From the NCBI GenBank assembly GCA_041653495.1, contig JBAZFF010000004.1, forward strand, positions 1-44,951: DNA of 44,951 nt, written 5' to 3'. Below, in pieces: positions 13,290 to 20,396 of the stretch (position 1 is the first letter of the stretch; every line of letters starts with the position of its first letter). The notes beneath the pieces were generated by a model. That model worked only from the letters and a program-made list of their open reading frames with translations. It was not told where the DNA came from and did not search any database. The stretch comes from JBAZFF01 sp041653495 (GTDB lineage: Bacteria; Patescibacteriota; Minisyncoccia; Minisyncoccales; RBG-13-42-11). Position numbers and translations under genes: made by a program.

Positions 13290-13763
13290 TTATCCTTTTT
13301 TTATTTTATCAACCATTTCTATTTCTTCCCAAATTCCCTTTATTAAATCGTAACTCTTGGCTTCTTTTAAGGTGGCCCAGACATAATTTGTATTCTCTTC
13401 GTTTAAAACAACTTCGCCTGATTTGTAATCTCCCCAATGGCTTAACACTATCACGGGTATTCCGTCCGGCCTTATAAAAGCTATGTCTACTAGAAAATGG
13501 AGCTTATCTACCTCTAAATTAACTTCTTCTTTCACCTCTCTCCTCAAGGATTTTTCTATGGCATTGTACCATTGCCCGGCTCCGTTGGCCGGCAGATCAA
13601 TGTAATCGTCCACTTCCAATCCTCCGCCGGGAACTGTCCACTTCCCCGGAAAAACCTTTCGGTTTAAGCCTCTCTGGACCAACAGATACTTCCCGTCTTT
13701 GCATATTATAGCGGTGGAGGTTATCCTATGAAGTTCCCTGTCTTTTATCTCGACGCTAGTCAT
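13290..13763 (-). CDS. NUDIX hydrolase with an expanded Nudix box
   Basis: A 157-aa NUDIX protein (MTSVEIKDRELHRITSTAII, then CKDGKYLLVQRGLN and FPGKWTVPGGGLEV). The Nudix box normally reads Gx5Ex7REUxEExGU. Here GGGLEVDD is separated from RREVKEEVNLEV by a longer stretch (YIDLPANGAGQWYNAIEKSL), so about 11 extra residues lie inside the box, and the final ExGU Gly is Asn. The REVKEE catalytic glutamates are kept. It probably hydrolyses a nucleoside diphosphate derivative. It overlaps the upstream NUDIX gene by 8 bases and belongs to the nucleotide-sanitising cluster. Confidence 0.85.
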   Translation of the reverse strand: MTSVEIKDRELHRITSTAIICKDGKYLLVQRGLNRKVFPGKWTVPGGGLEVDDYIDLPANGAGQWYNAIEKSLRREVKEEVNLEVDKLHFLVDIAFIRPDGIPVIVLSHWGDYKSGEVVLNEENTNYVWATLKEAKSYDLIKGIWEEIEMVDKIKKG

Positions 13764-14196
13764 CTTGATAAACTTTTTTATTCAAATAGTTATTAATAAT
13801 TTTCTGGCTTGGATTGAACAAAGGACTTGGAAGACTATTGAGATCAAACCATTCCCACTTAGTAATCTCGTCTGGTTCCATCACCTTTGCTTCTCCCTCA
13901 AAATCTTGACACAAGAATCCGATAGTCACGAAGTGATTATCGAATACCTTATCATTAGAAACACTTATCACCTCTAGACTACTTACTTTTATCCCTGTCT
14001 CTTCCATCGCCTCTCTTTCTGCTCCCTCTCTTATCCCCTCTTGGAAATGCAACTTTCCTCCCGGCATAGTCCAGGTTCCTTCTCCGTGCATAAGACTAGA
14101 TGCTTTTTCGGGATCGTCATGACGCTTTCCCAAAAGAACTTTTCCTTCTTTTAGAATCATAATGCCAAATCCTACTCCCGGTTTTTTGTTTTCCAT
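13756..14196 (-). CDS. NUDIX hydrolase (MutT-like)
   Basis: The longest frame starts at 14259 inside the preceding HD gene. The likely start is the ATG at 14196, one base after the HD stop codon, giving 146 aa from MENKKPGVGFGIMILKEG. The Nudix box is canonical: GKLHFQEGIREGAEREAMEETGI (split here as GKLHFQE, GIREGAE, REAMEETGI). Other signature segments are VLLGKRHDDP and WTMPGG. The C-terminal WEWFDLNSLP motif is typical of NUDIX proteins acting on (d)NTPs or nucleotide sugars. Tandem with a second NUDIX gene (8-base overlap). Confidence 0.9.
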   Translation of the reverse strand: MENKKPGVGFGIMILKEGKVLLGKRHDDPEKASSLMHGEGTWTMPGGKLHFQEGIREGAEREAMEETGIKVSSLEVISVSNDKVFDNHFVTIGFLCQDFEGEAKVMEPDEITKWEWFDLNSLPSPLFNPSQKIINNYLNKKVYQDD

Positions 14197-14197
14197 A

Positions 14198-14752
14198 TTA
14201 GTTAAGAAGCAACATCGCTGCCTCGTATTTAGGCTTAATGATATTCCTTGAATCTTCAAAATGAAGTTTATTCCATTTATTGTTTAATTTCTGCTTTGCC
14301 GATTCTTTTCCTTGTCCCTGGCTCAACCCCTCGTTAAAAGCCGCCTTAAATATCCCTGCTATATTGTCAAAATTGCTCATAGCATCGGCATCCGCTAGAA
14401 TCTTTTCTTCCAAAGTTTCTCTGTTGTTATTCTGAGAGCCCCTGTGATTTAAAATGCATTTTTTAACTAATTCTATTCTATCTAACGGATATCCCAATTC
14501 CTTCAGCTTTTCTTCGGCTATCTCGGCCCCTGTTATGTGGTGATCCTCCCTCCCCCTCATTATTGAACCTATGTCATGAAGCCAAGCTGCAATTAATAAA
14601 ATCTCCTTGTCTGCTCCGAATTTATCAGCCAACTGTCCTGAATATTCAACCACCTGCGGAAAATGAAAAGTAAAAGGATCTATCCCATATTTATTAGTAG
14701 GTTTATTGCATTCTTCCTCCACGAACTTTTTCACTTTTTCTATAATGTCCAT
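14198..14752 (-). CDS. HD-domain phosphohydrolase
   Basis: A 184-aa HD-superfamily protein. The metal-binding residues are all visible: FHFPQVVEYSGQLA (first His), AAWLHDIGS (His-Asp), REDHHITGAEIAEEKL (His), KKCILNHRG (His) and ILADADAMSNFD (Asp). Small stand-alone HD proteins like this are nucleotidases or phosphodiesterases. Its position between MazG-like and NUDIX genes suggests action on nucleotides. It ends one base before the next gene's ATG and starts 15 bases after the MazG stop. Confidence 0.9.
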   Translation of the reverse strand: MDIIEKVKKFVEEECNKPTNKYGIDPFTFHFPQVVEYSGQLADKFGADKEILLIAAWLHDIGSIMRGREDHHITGAEIAEEKLKELGYPLDRIELVKKCILNHRGSQNNNRETLEEKILADADAMSNFDNIAGIFKAAFNEGLSQGQGKESAKQKLNNKWNKLHFEDSRNIIKPKYEAAMLLLN

Positions 14753-14767
14753 ACAACTTTGCCTATG

Positions 14768-15091
14768 TTAATATTCGCGGTTATTAATCTTATCCATTTT
14801 TTTACTTAGAGACTCCCTAATATCAACTCCGCTAGCCTCCGCTAATAGTAACGTGCAAATCAATACGTCTGAAAGCTCTTCGGCCAGGTCTTCCTTATTA
14901 AACTTATCGAGTTTCTCTTTCCTTTGGAAAGAGACTGAAGAAAGTATCGCATCGCTAAGTTCACCTACCTCTTCCTGTAATTTTACTGTTCTAGAAAGAA
15001 CCCTTTTTACATTGTCTTGCGAGGTTCCATAATTCTCGGCGAGCCTGTCGGACTCTTTCTTAACAAATTGGAGCAATGCTTCTATATCCAT
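14768..15091 (-). CDS. MazG-like nucleotide pyrophosphohydrolase
   Basis: A 107-aa all-alpha NTP-PPase of the MazG type. The metal-binding motifs are LQEEVGELSDAI (ExxE) and DLAEELSDVLICTLLLAE (ExxD), at about residues 38-85. Single-domain MazG proteins hydrolyse non-canonical or surplus (d)NTPs to NMP and pyrophosphate. It lies in a run with Maf, HD and two NUDIX genes, all of which clean nucleotide pools. Gaps are 18 bases upstream and 15 bases downstream. Confidence 0.9.
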   Translation of the reverse strand: MDIEALLQFVKKESDRLAENYGTSQDNVKRVLSRTVKLQEEVGELSDAILSSVSFQRKEKLDKFNKEDLAEELSDVLICTLLLAEASGVDIRESLSKKMDKINNREY

Positions 15092-15109
15092 AATTTCAAG
15101 ATAACATGA

Positions 15110-15682
15110 TTATTGAATCTCTTTTAACATTTCCACTATTGTTTCCAAGGGAATTCCTCCTAAAAGATTATAGTAACTTCCCTTTATCTCTTTTACAAAA
15201 GAGGCACTGTAATGCCTTACGGGATCGTATCCTAAGGCATAAGTATTGAATCTTTCATCTTCGGAGAGATATTTCTCAATCTCCTCTCCCGAAACTTCTC
15301 TCATTAAAACCTCTGTCTTAACCACTCGGGATAATGATTCTCCCGAAGCGGTATTGATCATGTGAATGCCGGTATAAAAATAATGCGTATTCCCTGAAAA
15401 AGATTTTAATCTTTCAAAGTCTTCTTTTTTGGACTTTGGCTTCTCAAAAATATGATTGTTGAAATATCCTATAGAATCCATTCCAATGACTATAGAGTCC
15501 GATCTGTCTTTCGCCACCGCTTCTGCTTTCAATTTAGACAGGCCCTTCACTAACTCCTCTGGGCTATTCCTTTCTAATTGAGATTCGTCCACGTTACTTC
15601 CCACTCCCTCGAAAGGAATACCTAAATACTCGAATGTTTCTTTGCGGTAGGGAGACGTTGTCGCCAAAATTATTTTTAACAT
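15110..15682 (-). CDS. Maf-family nucleotide pyrophosphatase
   Basis: A 190-aa Maf/HAM1-fold protein. It opens with LKIILATTSPYRKETFEYLG (SxxR motif), then SPEELVKGLSKLKAEAVA, VIGMDSIGYFNNHIFEKP (usual ADTVV...KP, slightly altered), LKSFSGNTHYFYTGI and FNTYALGYDPVR. Family members hydrolyse modified or canonical dTTP, UTP or CTP to monophosphates. The GMDSIG variation is mild. It overlaps the upstream gene by 7 bases. Confidence 0.88.
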   Translation of the reverse strand: MLKIILATTSPYRKETFEYLGIPFEGVGSNVDESQLERNSPEELVKGLSKLKAEAVAKDRSDSIVIGMDSIGYFNNHIFEKPKSKKEDFERLKSFSGNTHYFYTGIHMINTASGESLSRVVKTEVLMREVSGEEIEKYLSEDERFNTYALGYDPVRHYSASFVKEIKGSYYNLLGGIPLETIVEMLKEIQ

Positions 15683-16098
15683 ATTTTATTCAAATCTCCG
15701 TTTAGTATTACGGAATCTACGGCTTCTATTTCATCCTTATAAGAGATTTCAGGAATAGGATTTAATAAGAATATCCTTTTATTATGAACGTGAGCAAACC
15801 CAATCTCCATTAAAGTATTTCCACCTATATAATTTTTAATCCCATTTTTATCAAAATTTAAAACCAGAATAGCATCACTATTTACTATCTCGTTGTAATG
15901 GTAACGAATGTAATCGTATTCTTTCTTCACGAGAGCATGCTCTTTCCCCATGCGTTCAATCAAGTCTTTCATCCCTCCCTTAGCCTGAGCCACATAGTGC
16001 TCATGTAGATTTACCTCATGACCAAGACTAATTAACTGGTCTCTATAATCAACCATCTGTTTCACAAAGACAGAACTGCCGACTATTGTAATTTTCAT
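15676..16098 (-). CDS. nucleoside 2-deoxyribosyltransferase-like protein
   Basis: A 140-aa Rossmann-like protein (MKITIVGSSVF, YRDQLISLGHEVNLHEHY). It has a late NSDAILVLNFDKNGIKNYIGGNTLMEIGFA segment (quoted in parts: DAILVLNFDKNG, GGNTLMEIGFAHVHNK). The NYIGGNTLMEIG part is typical of nucleoside 2-deoxyribosyltransferase-like/TIR-fold NDT relatives common in candidate phyla, with Glu at the catalytic position. It probably cleaves or transfers nucleobases from deoxynucleosides or nucleotides. It is the first gene of the nucleotide-sanitising run, 18 bases after tRNA-Ser, and overlaps maf by 7 bases. Confidence 0.75.
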   Translation of the reverse strand: MKITIVGSSVFVKQMVDYRDQLISLGHEVNLHEHYVAQAKGGMKDLIERMGKEHALVKKEYDYIRYHYNEIVNSDAILVLNFDKNGIKNYIGGNTLMEIGFAHVHNKRIFLLNPIPEISYKDEIEAVDSVILNGDLNKIC

Positions 16099-16116
16099 AA
16101 TCTATTAATTCAAGTG

Positions 16117-16203
16117 CGGAGAGGGAGGGATTTGAACCCTCGATACCTGTTAGAGTATACCGCCTTTCCAAGGCGGCGCACTAGGCCACTATGCGACCTC
16201 TCC
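16117..16203 (-). tRNA. tRNA-Ser (anticodon GGA)
   Basis: An 87-base class II tRNA on the minus strand: acceptor GGAGAGG/CCTCTCC, anticodon arm CCGCC-TTGGAAA-GGCGG (anticodon GGA), long variable arm, T arm GAGGG-TTCAAAT-CCCTC, discriminator G. No encoded CCA. It lies 5 bases after the htpX stop and 18 bases before the next gene, so it may be cut out of a longer transcript. Confidence 0.95.
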
Positions 16204-16208
16204 AAAAA

Positions 16209-17114
16209 TTAAATCTCCATTCCTCGTAACACTGCTACTCTCTGTTCTACGGGCGGATGGGTCATGAACAATCCGTGCAACCAGCTCTTTTTCTGTTTAC
16301 CCTTAAAGGGATCTGCTATATATAAGTGGGCCATCGCATCGTTAGCTCCCCTTAATTCGTTGGGATCTGCAGCTATCTTTTCCAAAGCTCTGGCCAGCCC
16401 TTCCGGATGTCTGGTTAACATAGCTCCTGAACTGTCCGCCAGAAACTCCCTTTTCCTGGAAATGGCCAGCTTAATCAGCTGGGCGAATACGGGGGACAAA
16501 ACGGCTAAAGCCAAGGCAGCCACCATAATTATTGCTCCTATCTGGCCCCCTTCCCTGTCGTTGCTCCTTCTCCCTCCTCCCCAAAAACTAACCCTAAAAA
16601 AGAAATCTGTCAAAATGACAATGAATCCTACCAAAACTACAATTATGGTCTGCAGCAATATGTCCTTGTTCCCTATGTGAGATAATTCATGAGCTATTAC
16701 TCCTTCCAACTCCGCTTTGTCCAACTTCTGCAAAAGGCCTGTGGTCACGGCCAATACCGCATGTTCCGCATTTCTCCCGGTAGCGAAGGCATTGGGTTGC
16801 GCAGAATCTATAATATAAACCTTGGGGACAGGAAGCCCGGCTGTAATCGATAAATTCTCCACTATTCTATATAATTCCGGATTATCCTGCTTTTTAATCT
16901 CCCTGGCCCTGTTCATGGCCAATACTATCTTATCTGAACTCCAGTAAGCAAAGAAATTCATAAGTACGCTTACTGCAACAGCTACGTATAAAATAACGTA
17001 GCTCTCAAAATAATAAGACATGGCCCATCCTACGGCGATTATTAAAGCCAAAAAGAAAAACAAATACAGCCAAGTCTTTCTGATATTAGATTCAGACTGA
17101 GTATAGAGATTCAT
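16209..17114 (-). CDS. htpX: HtpX-like M48 membrane zinc metalloprotease
   Basis: A 301-aa protease of family M48B. Two N-terminal helices (about residues 15-33 and 38-56) are followed by the zinc motif HELSH (residues 142-146, AHELSHIGNKDILLQ). Two more helices (about 155-175 and 190-212) come next, then the third-ligand region REFLADSSGAMLTRHPEGLARALEKI. The end, FMTHPPVEQRVAVLRGM, is the HtpX signature. It degrades damaged membrane proteins. It overlaps lemA by 1 base (TAATG); lemA-htpX pairs are common in bacteria. Confidence 0.95.
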   Translation of the reverse strand: MNLYTQSESNIRKTWLYLFFFLALIIAVGWAMSYYFESYVILYVAVAVSVLMNFFAYWSSDKIVLAMNRAREIKKQDNPELYRIVENLSITAGLPVPKVYIIDSAQPNAFATGRNAEHAVLAVTTGLLQKLDKAELEGVIAHELSHIGNKDILLQTIIVVLVGFIVILTDFFFRVSFWGGGRRSNDREGGQIGAIIMVAALALAVLSPVFAQLIKLAISRKREFLADSSGAMLTRHPEGLARALEKIAADPNELRGANDAMAHLYIADPFKGKQKKSWLHGLFMTHPPVEQRVAVLRGMEI

Positions 17115-17665
17115 TAGAATTTAACTTCAGGCAACGCCTTCTCCCCTTCTGCAGCCTCAAAGAAATCTCTCTTTTCGAATTTCAATGCGCCGGCCAGGAT
17201 ATTCGTCGGAAAAATCTCAAGCTTGGTGTTATAGTCTCTGACGTTAGTATTATAGAACCTCCTTGAAGCCTGGATCTTATCTTCCGTATCGGTCAGCTCT
17301 CTCTGCAATTCAAGAAAATTAGCGGAAGCCTTCAAATCAGGATAGTTCTCCGCTACGGCAAACAAGGATTTCAAAGAAGAAGACAAAGCGTTCTCCGCTT
17401 CCAATTTATCTTTCATGCTTCCTGCCTGCATGGCAAAAGTCCTGGCCTTAGTCACCTGCTCCAGCAATTCCCTTTCATGTGTGGCGTATCCTTTTACGGT
17501 GTTCACCAGATTGGGAATTAAGTTATACCTTCTCTTTAGCTGGACATCTATATCAGACCAAGCTTCTTTCACTCTGTTTCTGAGGGTAATTAGCCTGTTA
17601 TAAACCGAGATAATCCAGAGAAATATTACGGCTCCTGCTATTAAAATAATCTTAGAAATATCCAT
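17114..17665 (-). CDS. lemA: LemA family protein
   Basis: A 183-aa protein with an N-terminal membrane anchor (residues 5-22) and the LemA helical domain: LITLRNRVKEAWSDIDVQLKRR, YNLIPNLVNTVKGYATHE and YNTNVRDYNTKLEIFPTNI (quoted in parts). It faces outward and is of unknown biochemical role, functionally linked to HtpX-type proteases. A weak promoter (TTGATT, 17 bases, TAACCT) lies about 40-70 bases upstream. It is the first gene of lemA-htpX. Confidence 0.93.
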   Translation of the reverse strand: MDISKIILIAGAVIFLWIISVYNRLITLRNRVKEAWSDIDVQLKRRYNLIPNLVNTVKGYATHERELLEQVTKARTFAMQAGSMKDKLEAENALSSSLKSLFAVAENYPDLKASANFLELQRELTDTEDKIQASRRFYNTNVRDYNTKLEIFPTNILAGALKFEKRDFFEAAEGEKALPEVKF

Positions 17666-17775
17666 ATTTTTTATTAGAAATTATTGCCTCGACTATCTTT
17701 AGGTTAGCTTAATTTTCCCTTAAAATCAAGCGCGACGATTAGACGCTATCCATCTTCTAATTTTATACAAAAGGG

Positions 17776-17781
17776 TATAAT
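17776..17781 (+). promoter_or_regulatory. -10 box of the BECR-like gene
   Basis: TATAAT ends 9 bases before the ATG at 17791, and no Shine-Dalgarno sequence lies between them. This is consistent with a leaderless or almost leaderless transcript. The -35 is poor. Confidence 0.5.
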
Positions 17782-17790
17782 ATTTAAAAT

Positions 17791-18261
17791 ATGGAGGAGA
17801 TTGACGCCACATATTTTAATGAGAGGAAAGAGAAAGCACGAATCATTTATCTTGCTCAAAAGAATATTTATAACCCCTATCTAAAAAGTCAGGTTGTCTT
17901 TAATTCAGATGGTTTCCATCATTTACAGTTCTCAGCTAGGAGGGAAAGAAACAAAAAAGAACAGCTACTGAAGTTTAGTCTCCTGCCGTTAGCAATTGAA
18001 ATCATTAAGAAGTCTGGAACGCTCCAAGAATACAGAACAGGATTGACGACCATAGGGAAGACAGGAAAAGACGGATTGACGACAGCAAAAGCAACGGAAT
18101 ATTGGGGTTTTATTGGAATCGTTGGAGACTCAAAGAAAATCAAAATAAGAACTATTCTTCGCAGAATCGGAGATGGCAATATCATTTTTTGGAGTGCGAT
18201 GCCATTCTCTAAGTTAAAAGGAGGCCAAAGACTCTATACTGACGGTATCGAAGAAGAATAA
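17791..18261 (+). CDS. BECR/RelE-fold nuclease-like protein, orphan
   Basis: A 156-aa soluble basic protein, the only plus-strand gene between 1 and 23271. It has a beta-rich layout with VVFNSDGFHHLQFSARRER (residues 35-53), a helix (LLKFSLLPLAIEIIKKSG), GLTTIGKTGKDG, YWGFIGIVGD, then IKIRTILRRIGDGNIIFWSAM. This pattern (His pair and Arg cluster early, basic beta strand and Trp late) resembles the phage Barnase-EndoU-ColicinE5-RelE-like (BECR) nucleases. The assignment is by eye only. Candidate catalytic residues are His43, His44, Arg50/51 and Arg124/125. No antitoxin gene is adjacent. A hairpin and a three-way-junction RNA lie directly downstream. Confidence 0.5.
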   Translation: MEEIDATYFNERKEKARIIYLAQKNIYNPYLKSQVVFNSDGFHHLQFSARRERNKKEQLLKFSLLPLAIEIIKKSGTLQEYRTGLTTIGKTGKDGLTTAKATEYWGFIGIVGDSKKIKIRTILRRIGDGNIIFWSAMPFSKLKGGQRLYTDGIEEE

Positions 18262-18284
18262 ACAAAAACATCCCTTTCGGGGAT
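18262..18284 (-). terminator. terminator downstream of groEL
   Basis: ATCCC (18284-18280 complement) pairs with GGGAT around CGAAA on the minus strand, followed by GTTTTTGTTT. It also lies right after the stop of the plus-strand BECR-like gene and could serve both sides, though the T-run favours the minus strand. Confidence 0.7.
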
Positions 18285-18292
18285 ATCTTTGT

Positions 18293-18351
18293 TGTGCTTG
18301 CCTTCAGCTTAGGAAATCCTTAGCTGAACGGGGCTTTCGCCCACAAGCACA
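18293..18351 (-). ncRNA. three-way-junction RNA structure 3' of groEL
   Basis: A closing 8-bp stem (18293-18300 with 18344-18351) encloses two hairpins. One is a 7-bp stem (18303-18309 with 18322-18328) continued by AGG/CCT after a single mismatch. The other is a 4-bp GGGC/GCCC stem whose loop is GAAA on the minus strand, a GNRA tetraloop. Stable loops on the minus strand and the downstream terminator suggest the groEL transcript contains it. No known RNA class is recognised. Confidence 0.5.
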
Positions 18352-18415
18352 TTTTCAGCATAGCTAACCACAAAATATAAGTCAAGAAAAAATTGGGGAT
18401 AACTTTACGGGAACT

Positions 18416-20041
18416 TTAGTATCCCATTCCCATGTCTGGCATTTGAGGAAGAGAGTTCTTCTTCCCCTCGTCGGGCTTGTCTGCCACTACTGCTTCCGTG
18501 GTCAGCAATATCCCGGCTGCCGAAGCTGCATTTTGCAAGGAAGACCTGACGACTTTGACCGGGTCTACTATTCCAGCCTCCATTAAATCCTGGTATTCCA
18601 TTGTCTGGGCATTAAACCCAATATTTCCCTTGCCCTCCAAAATCTTTTGGATCACAACTGCCCCGTCCGTTCCAGAGTTAGCAGATATCTGCCTTATTGG
18701 AGATTCCAAAGCTTTCTTTAATATATTCAAACCAGTTGCTTCGTCTCCTTCTAATTTTAATCCGTCCAAGGAAGGCAAAGCTCTCAATAAGGCTACTCCC
18801 CCTCCCAATACCACTCCCTCTTCCACGGCGGCCTTAGTGGCCCTGTAAGCGTCTTCCGCTTTGTGCTGCTTTGCTTTCTGTTCAACTTCCGTGGCAGCTC
18901 CCACTTTTATCACCCCCACTCCTCCGGTCAGTTTGGCCAATCGTTCCTGCAATTTTTCCTTGTCGAAATCGGAACTCGCATTCTTAAGCTCCACTTTTAT
19001 CTGATTTATTCTCCCTTCTATTCCGGCTTTGTCTCCTTTCCCCTCTACGATAGTGGTGTTCTCTTTGTTAGAAACTATCCTTCTCGCCTGGCCCAAATGT
19101 TCCAGATTGATATTCTCCAGCTTCAATCCCAGCTCCTCGGAAATGACTTTCCCTCCCGTAAGAATGGCTATGTCTTCCAGCATTTCCTTTCTCCTGTCTC
19201 CGAATCCCGGAGCTTTGATCGCCAGAGTATTAAAAATCCCTCTTAATTTATTGACTACCAAAGTGGCCAATGCTTCTCCTTCCACATCGTCTGCTATAAT
19301 CACCAGCTCCTTTTTCCCGGCCTGGGCCAATTTCTCCAAAATGGGCACTATTTCCTGAATAGAAGATATCTTCTTATCGGTAATCAATACGTAAGTGTCG
19401 TCAAAAGAAGCTTCCATTCTGGCTGCATCCGTCACAAAATAGGCGGAAATATATCCTCTGTCGAATTGAAGTCCTTCCACTATTTCCTTTTCGGTCACTA
19501 GAGTTTTTGATTCTTCCACGGTTACCACTCCGTCCTTCCCCACTTTCCACATCACTTCTGCGATCATGTCCCCGAGTTTTTTGTCTTCCGCGGAAATCGT
19601 AGCCACCTGGGCCATTTCTTCCTGAGTAGTGATCTTTCTTGCCATTTCCTTCAAAGAAGAAACTACAACCTCCACCCCCTTATCAATTCCTTTCTTGATA
19701 TCCAAAGGATTGGCTCCGGCTGCAACGTTCTTCAACCCTTCCGAGATTATCGCCTGGGCCAAAACTACGGCAGTGGTCGTCCCGTCTCCGGCCGCATCAT
19801 CCGCTTTCTCCGCCACTTCCTTCACTACCTGAGCTCCGAGATTCTCTATCTTGTCTTCCAGTTCTATTTCCTTGGCGATGGTCACTCCGTCATTAGTGAT
19901 GACCGGAGAACCGAACCCTTTGTCCAAAATAACGTTCCTCCCTTTTGGTCCCAGAGTCACCTTTACCACATCGGCCAGCTTATCCACTCCCGTCTTTATC
20001 TTCTTTCTGGCTTCTTCGTTGTACAGTATTTGCTTTGCCAT
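18416..20041 (-). CDS. groEL: chaperonin GroEL
   Basis: A 541-aa Hsp60. It starts MAKQILYNEEARKKI. Typical segments are KVTLGPKGRNVILDKGFG, ITNDGVTIAKEIEL, DAAGDGTTTAVVLAQ (ATPase Asp in GDGTTT), DRGYISAYFVTD, AIKAPGFGDRRKEML, KLTGGVGVIKVGAATEVE and EEGVVLGGGVALLRA. The C-terminus ends MPDMGMGY, so the GGM tail of E. coli GroEL is nearly absent. It folds proteins in a double ring with GroES. The gene starts one base after the groES stop. Under heat-shock type control through the site before groES. Confidence 0.98.
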   Translation of the reverse strand: MAKQILYNEEARKKIKTGVDKLADVVKVTLGPKGRNVILDKGFGSPVITNDGVTIAKEIELEDKIENLGAQVVKEVAEKADDAAGDGTTTAVVLAQAIISEGLKNVAAGANPLDIKKGIDKGVEVVVSSLKEMARKITTQEEMAQVATISAEDKKLGDMIAEVMWKVGKDGVVTVEESKTLVTEKEIVEGLQFDRGYISAYFVTDAARMEASFDDTYVLITDKKISSIQEIVPILEKLAQAGKKELVIIADDVEGEALATLVVNKLRGIFNTLAIKAPGFGDRRKEMLEDIAILTGGKVISEELGLKLENINLEHLGQARRIVSNKENTTIVEGKGDKAGIEGRINQIKVELKNASSDFDKEKLQERLAKLTGGVGVIKVGAATEVEQKAKQHKAEDAYRATKAAVEEGVVLGGGVALLRALPSLDGLKLEGDEATGLNILKKALESPIRQISANSGTDGAVVIQKILEGKGNIGFNAQTMEYQDLMEAGIVDPVKVVRSSLQNAASAAGILLTTEAVVADKPDEGKKNSLPQMPDMGMGY

Positions 20042-20042
20042 A

Positions 20043-20333
20043 TTATTTTTCCAAAACCGCCAGAATGTCTTTCTCCTGGGCGATTATATATTCTTTTTCA
20101 TCAACGTTTATTTCGTGGAGACCGTATTTGGAGAACAAAACTATGTCTCCGACTTTCAAATCCATATCAACAACTTTTCCGGCGGTGTTCTTCTTGCCCG
20201 GGCCTACCGCAACCACCTTCCCCTGTTCCGACCCCTCTGTCGCTACCGAGGGCAAAAGAATGCCTGACTTTGTCTTTTCTTGGGCCTTGATCGGCTCTAT
20301 TAACACGTGGTCTCCTAATGGTTTTATATTCAT
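20043..20333 (-). CDS. groES: co-chaperonin GroES
   Basis: A 96-aa Hsp10: MNIKPLGDHVLIEPI, the mobile loop KTKSGILLPSVATEG, GKVVAVGPG, VGDIVLFSKYG and a final QEKDILAVLEK. It forms the heptameric lid on GroEL. It lies one base before groEL. The start is preceded directly by a CIRCE-like operator and a promoter that overlaps the end of uvrA. Confidence 0.98.
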   Translation of the reverse strand: MNIKPLGDHVLIEPIKAQEKTKSGILLPSVATEGSEQGKVVAVGPGKKNTAGKVVDMDLKVGDIVLFSKYGLHEINVDEKEYIIAQEKDILAVLEK

Positions 20334-20334
20334 A

Positions 20335-20361
20335 CTGGCACTTAAACTATTTGACTGCTAA
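20335..20361 (-). promoter_or_regulatory. degenerate CIRCE (HrcA operator) before groES
   Basis: On the minus strand TTAGCAGTC, 9 bases, AAGTGCCAG. The known CIRCE is TTAGCACTC-N9-GAGTGCTAA. The left half has 8 of 9 matches, the right half 6 of 9, and the spacing is exact. Position (directly before the groES start) fits a repressor site. Confidence 0.6.
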
Positions 20362-20369
20362 TAATTAAA

Positions 20370-20396
20370 ATTATAAAAATATCGGTCTTCTGTCAA
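20370..20396 (-). promoter_or_regulatory. groES-groEL promoter
   Basis: TTGACA (20396-20391), 15 bases, TATAAT (20375-20370). The spacer is short, but both boxes are consensus. It lies between the uvrA stop (20397) and the CIRCE-like site. Confidence 0.55.

Noticed and set aside
6540..17750. Shared 14-mer GATT(G/A)GACGCTATC at about 6549 and 17734
   Set aside because: With one mismatch in 14 bases such a pair is expected by chance among the intergenic sequence, and there is no common context.
17791..18351. Complete type III toxin-antitoxin system
   Set aside because: No tandem repeat array precedes the gene and the structured RNA appears to be on the opposite strand; kept only as a hypothesis to test.
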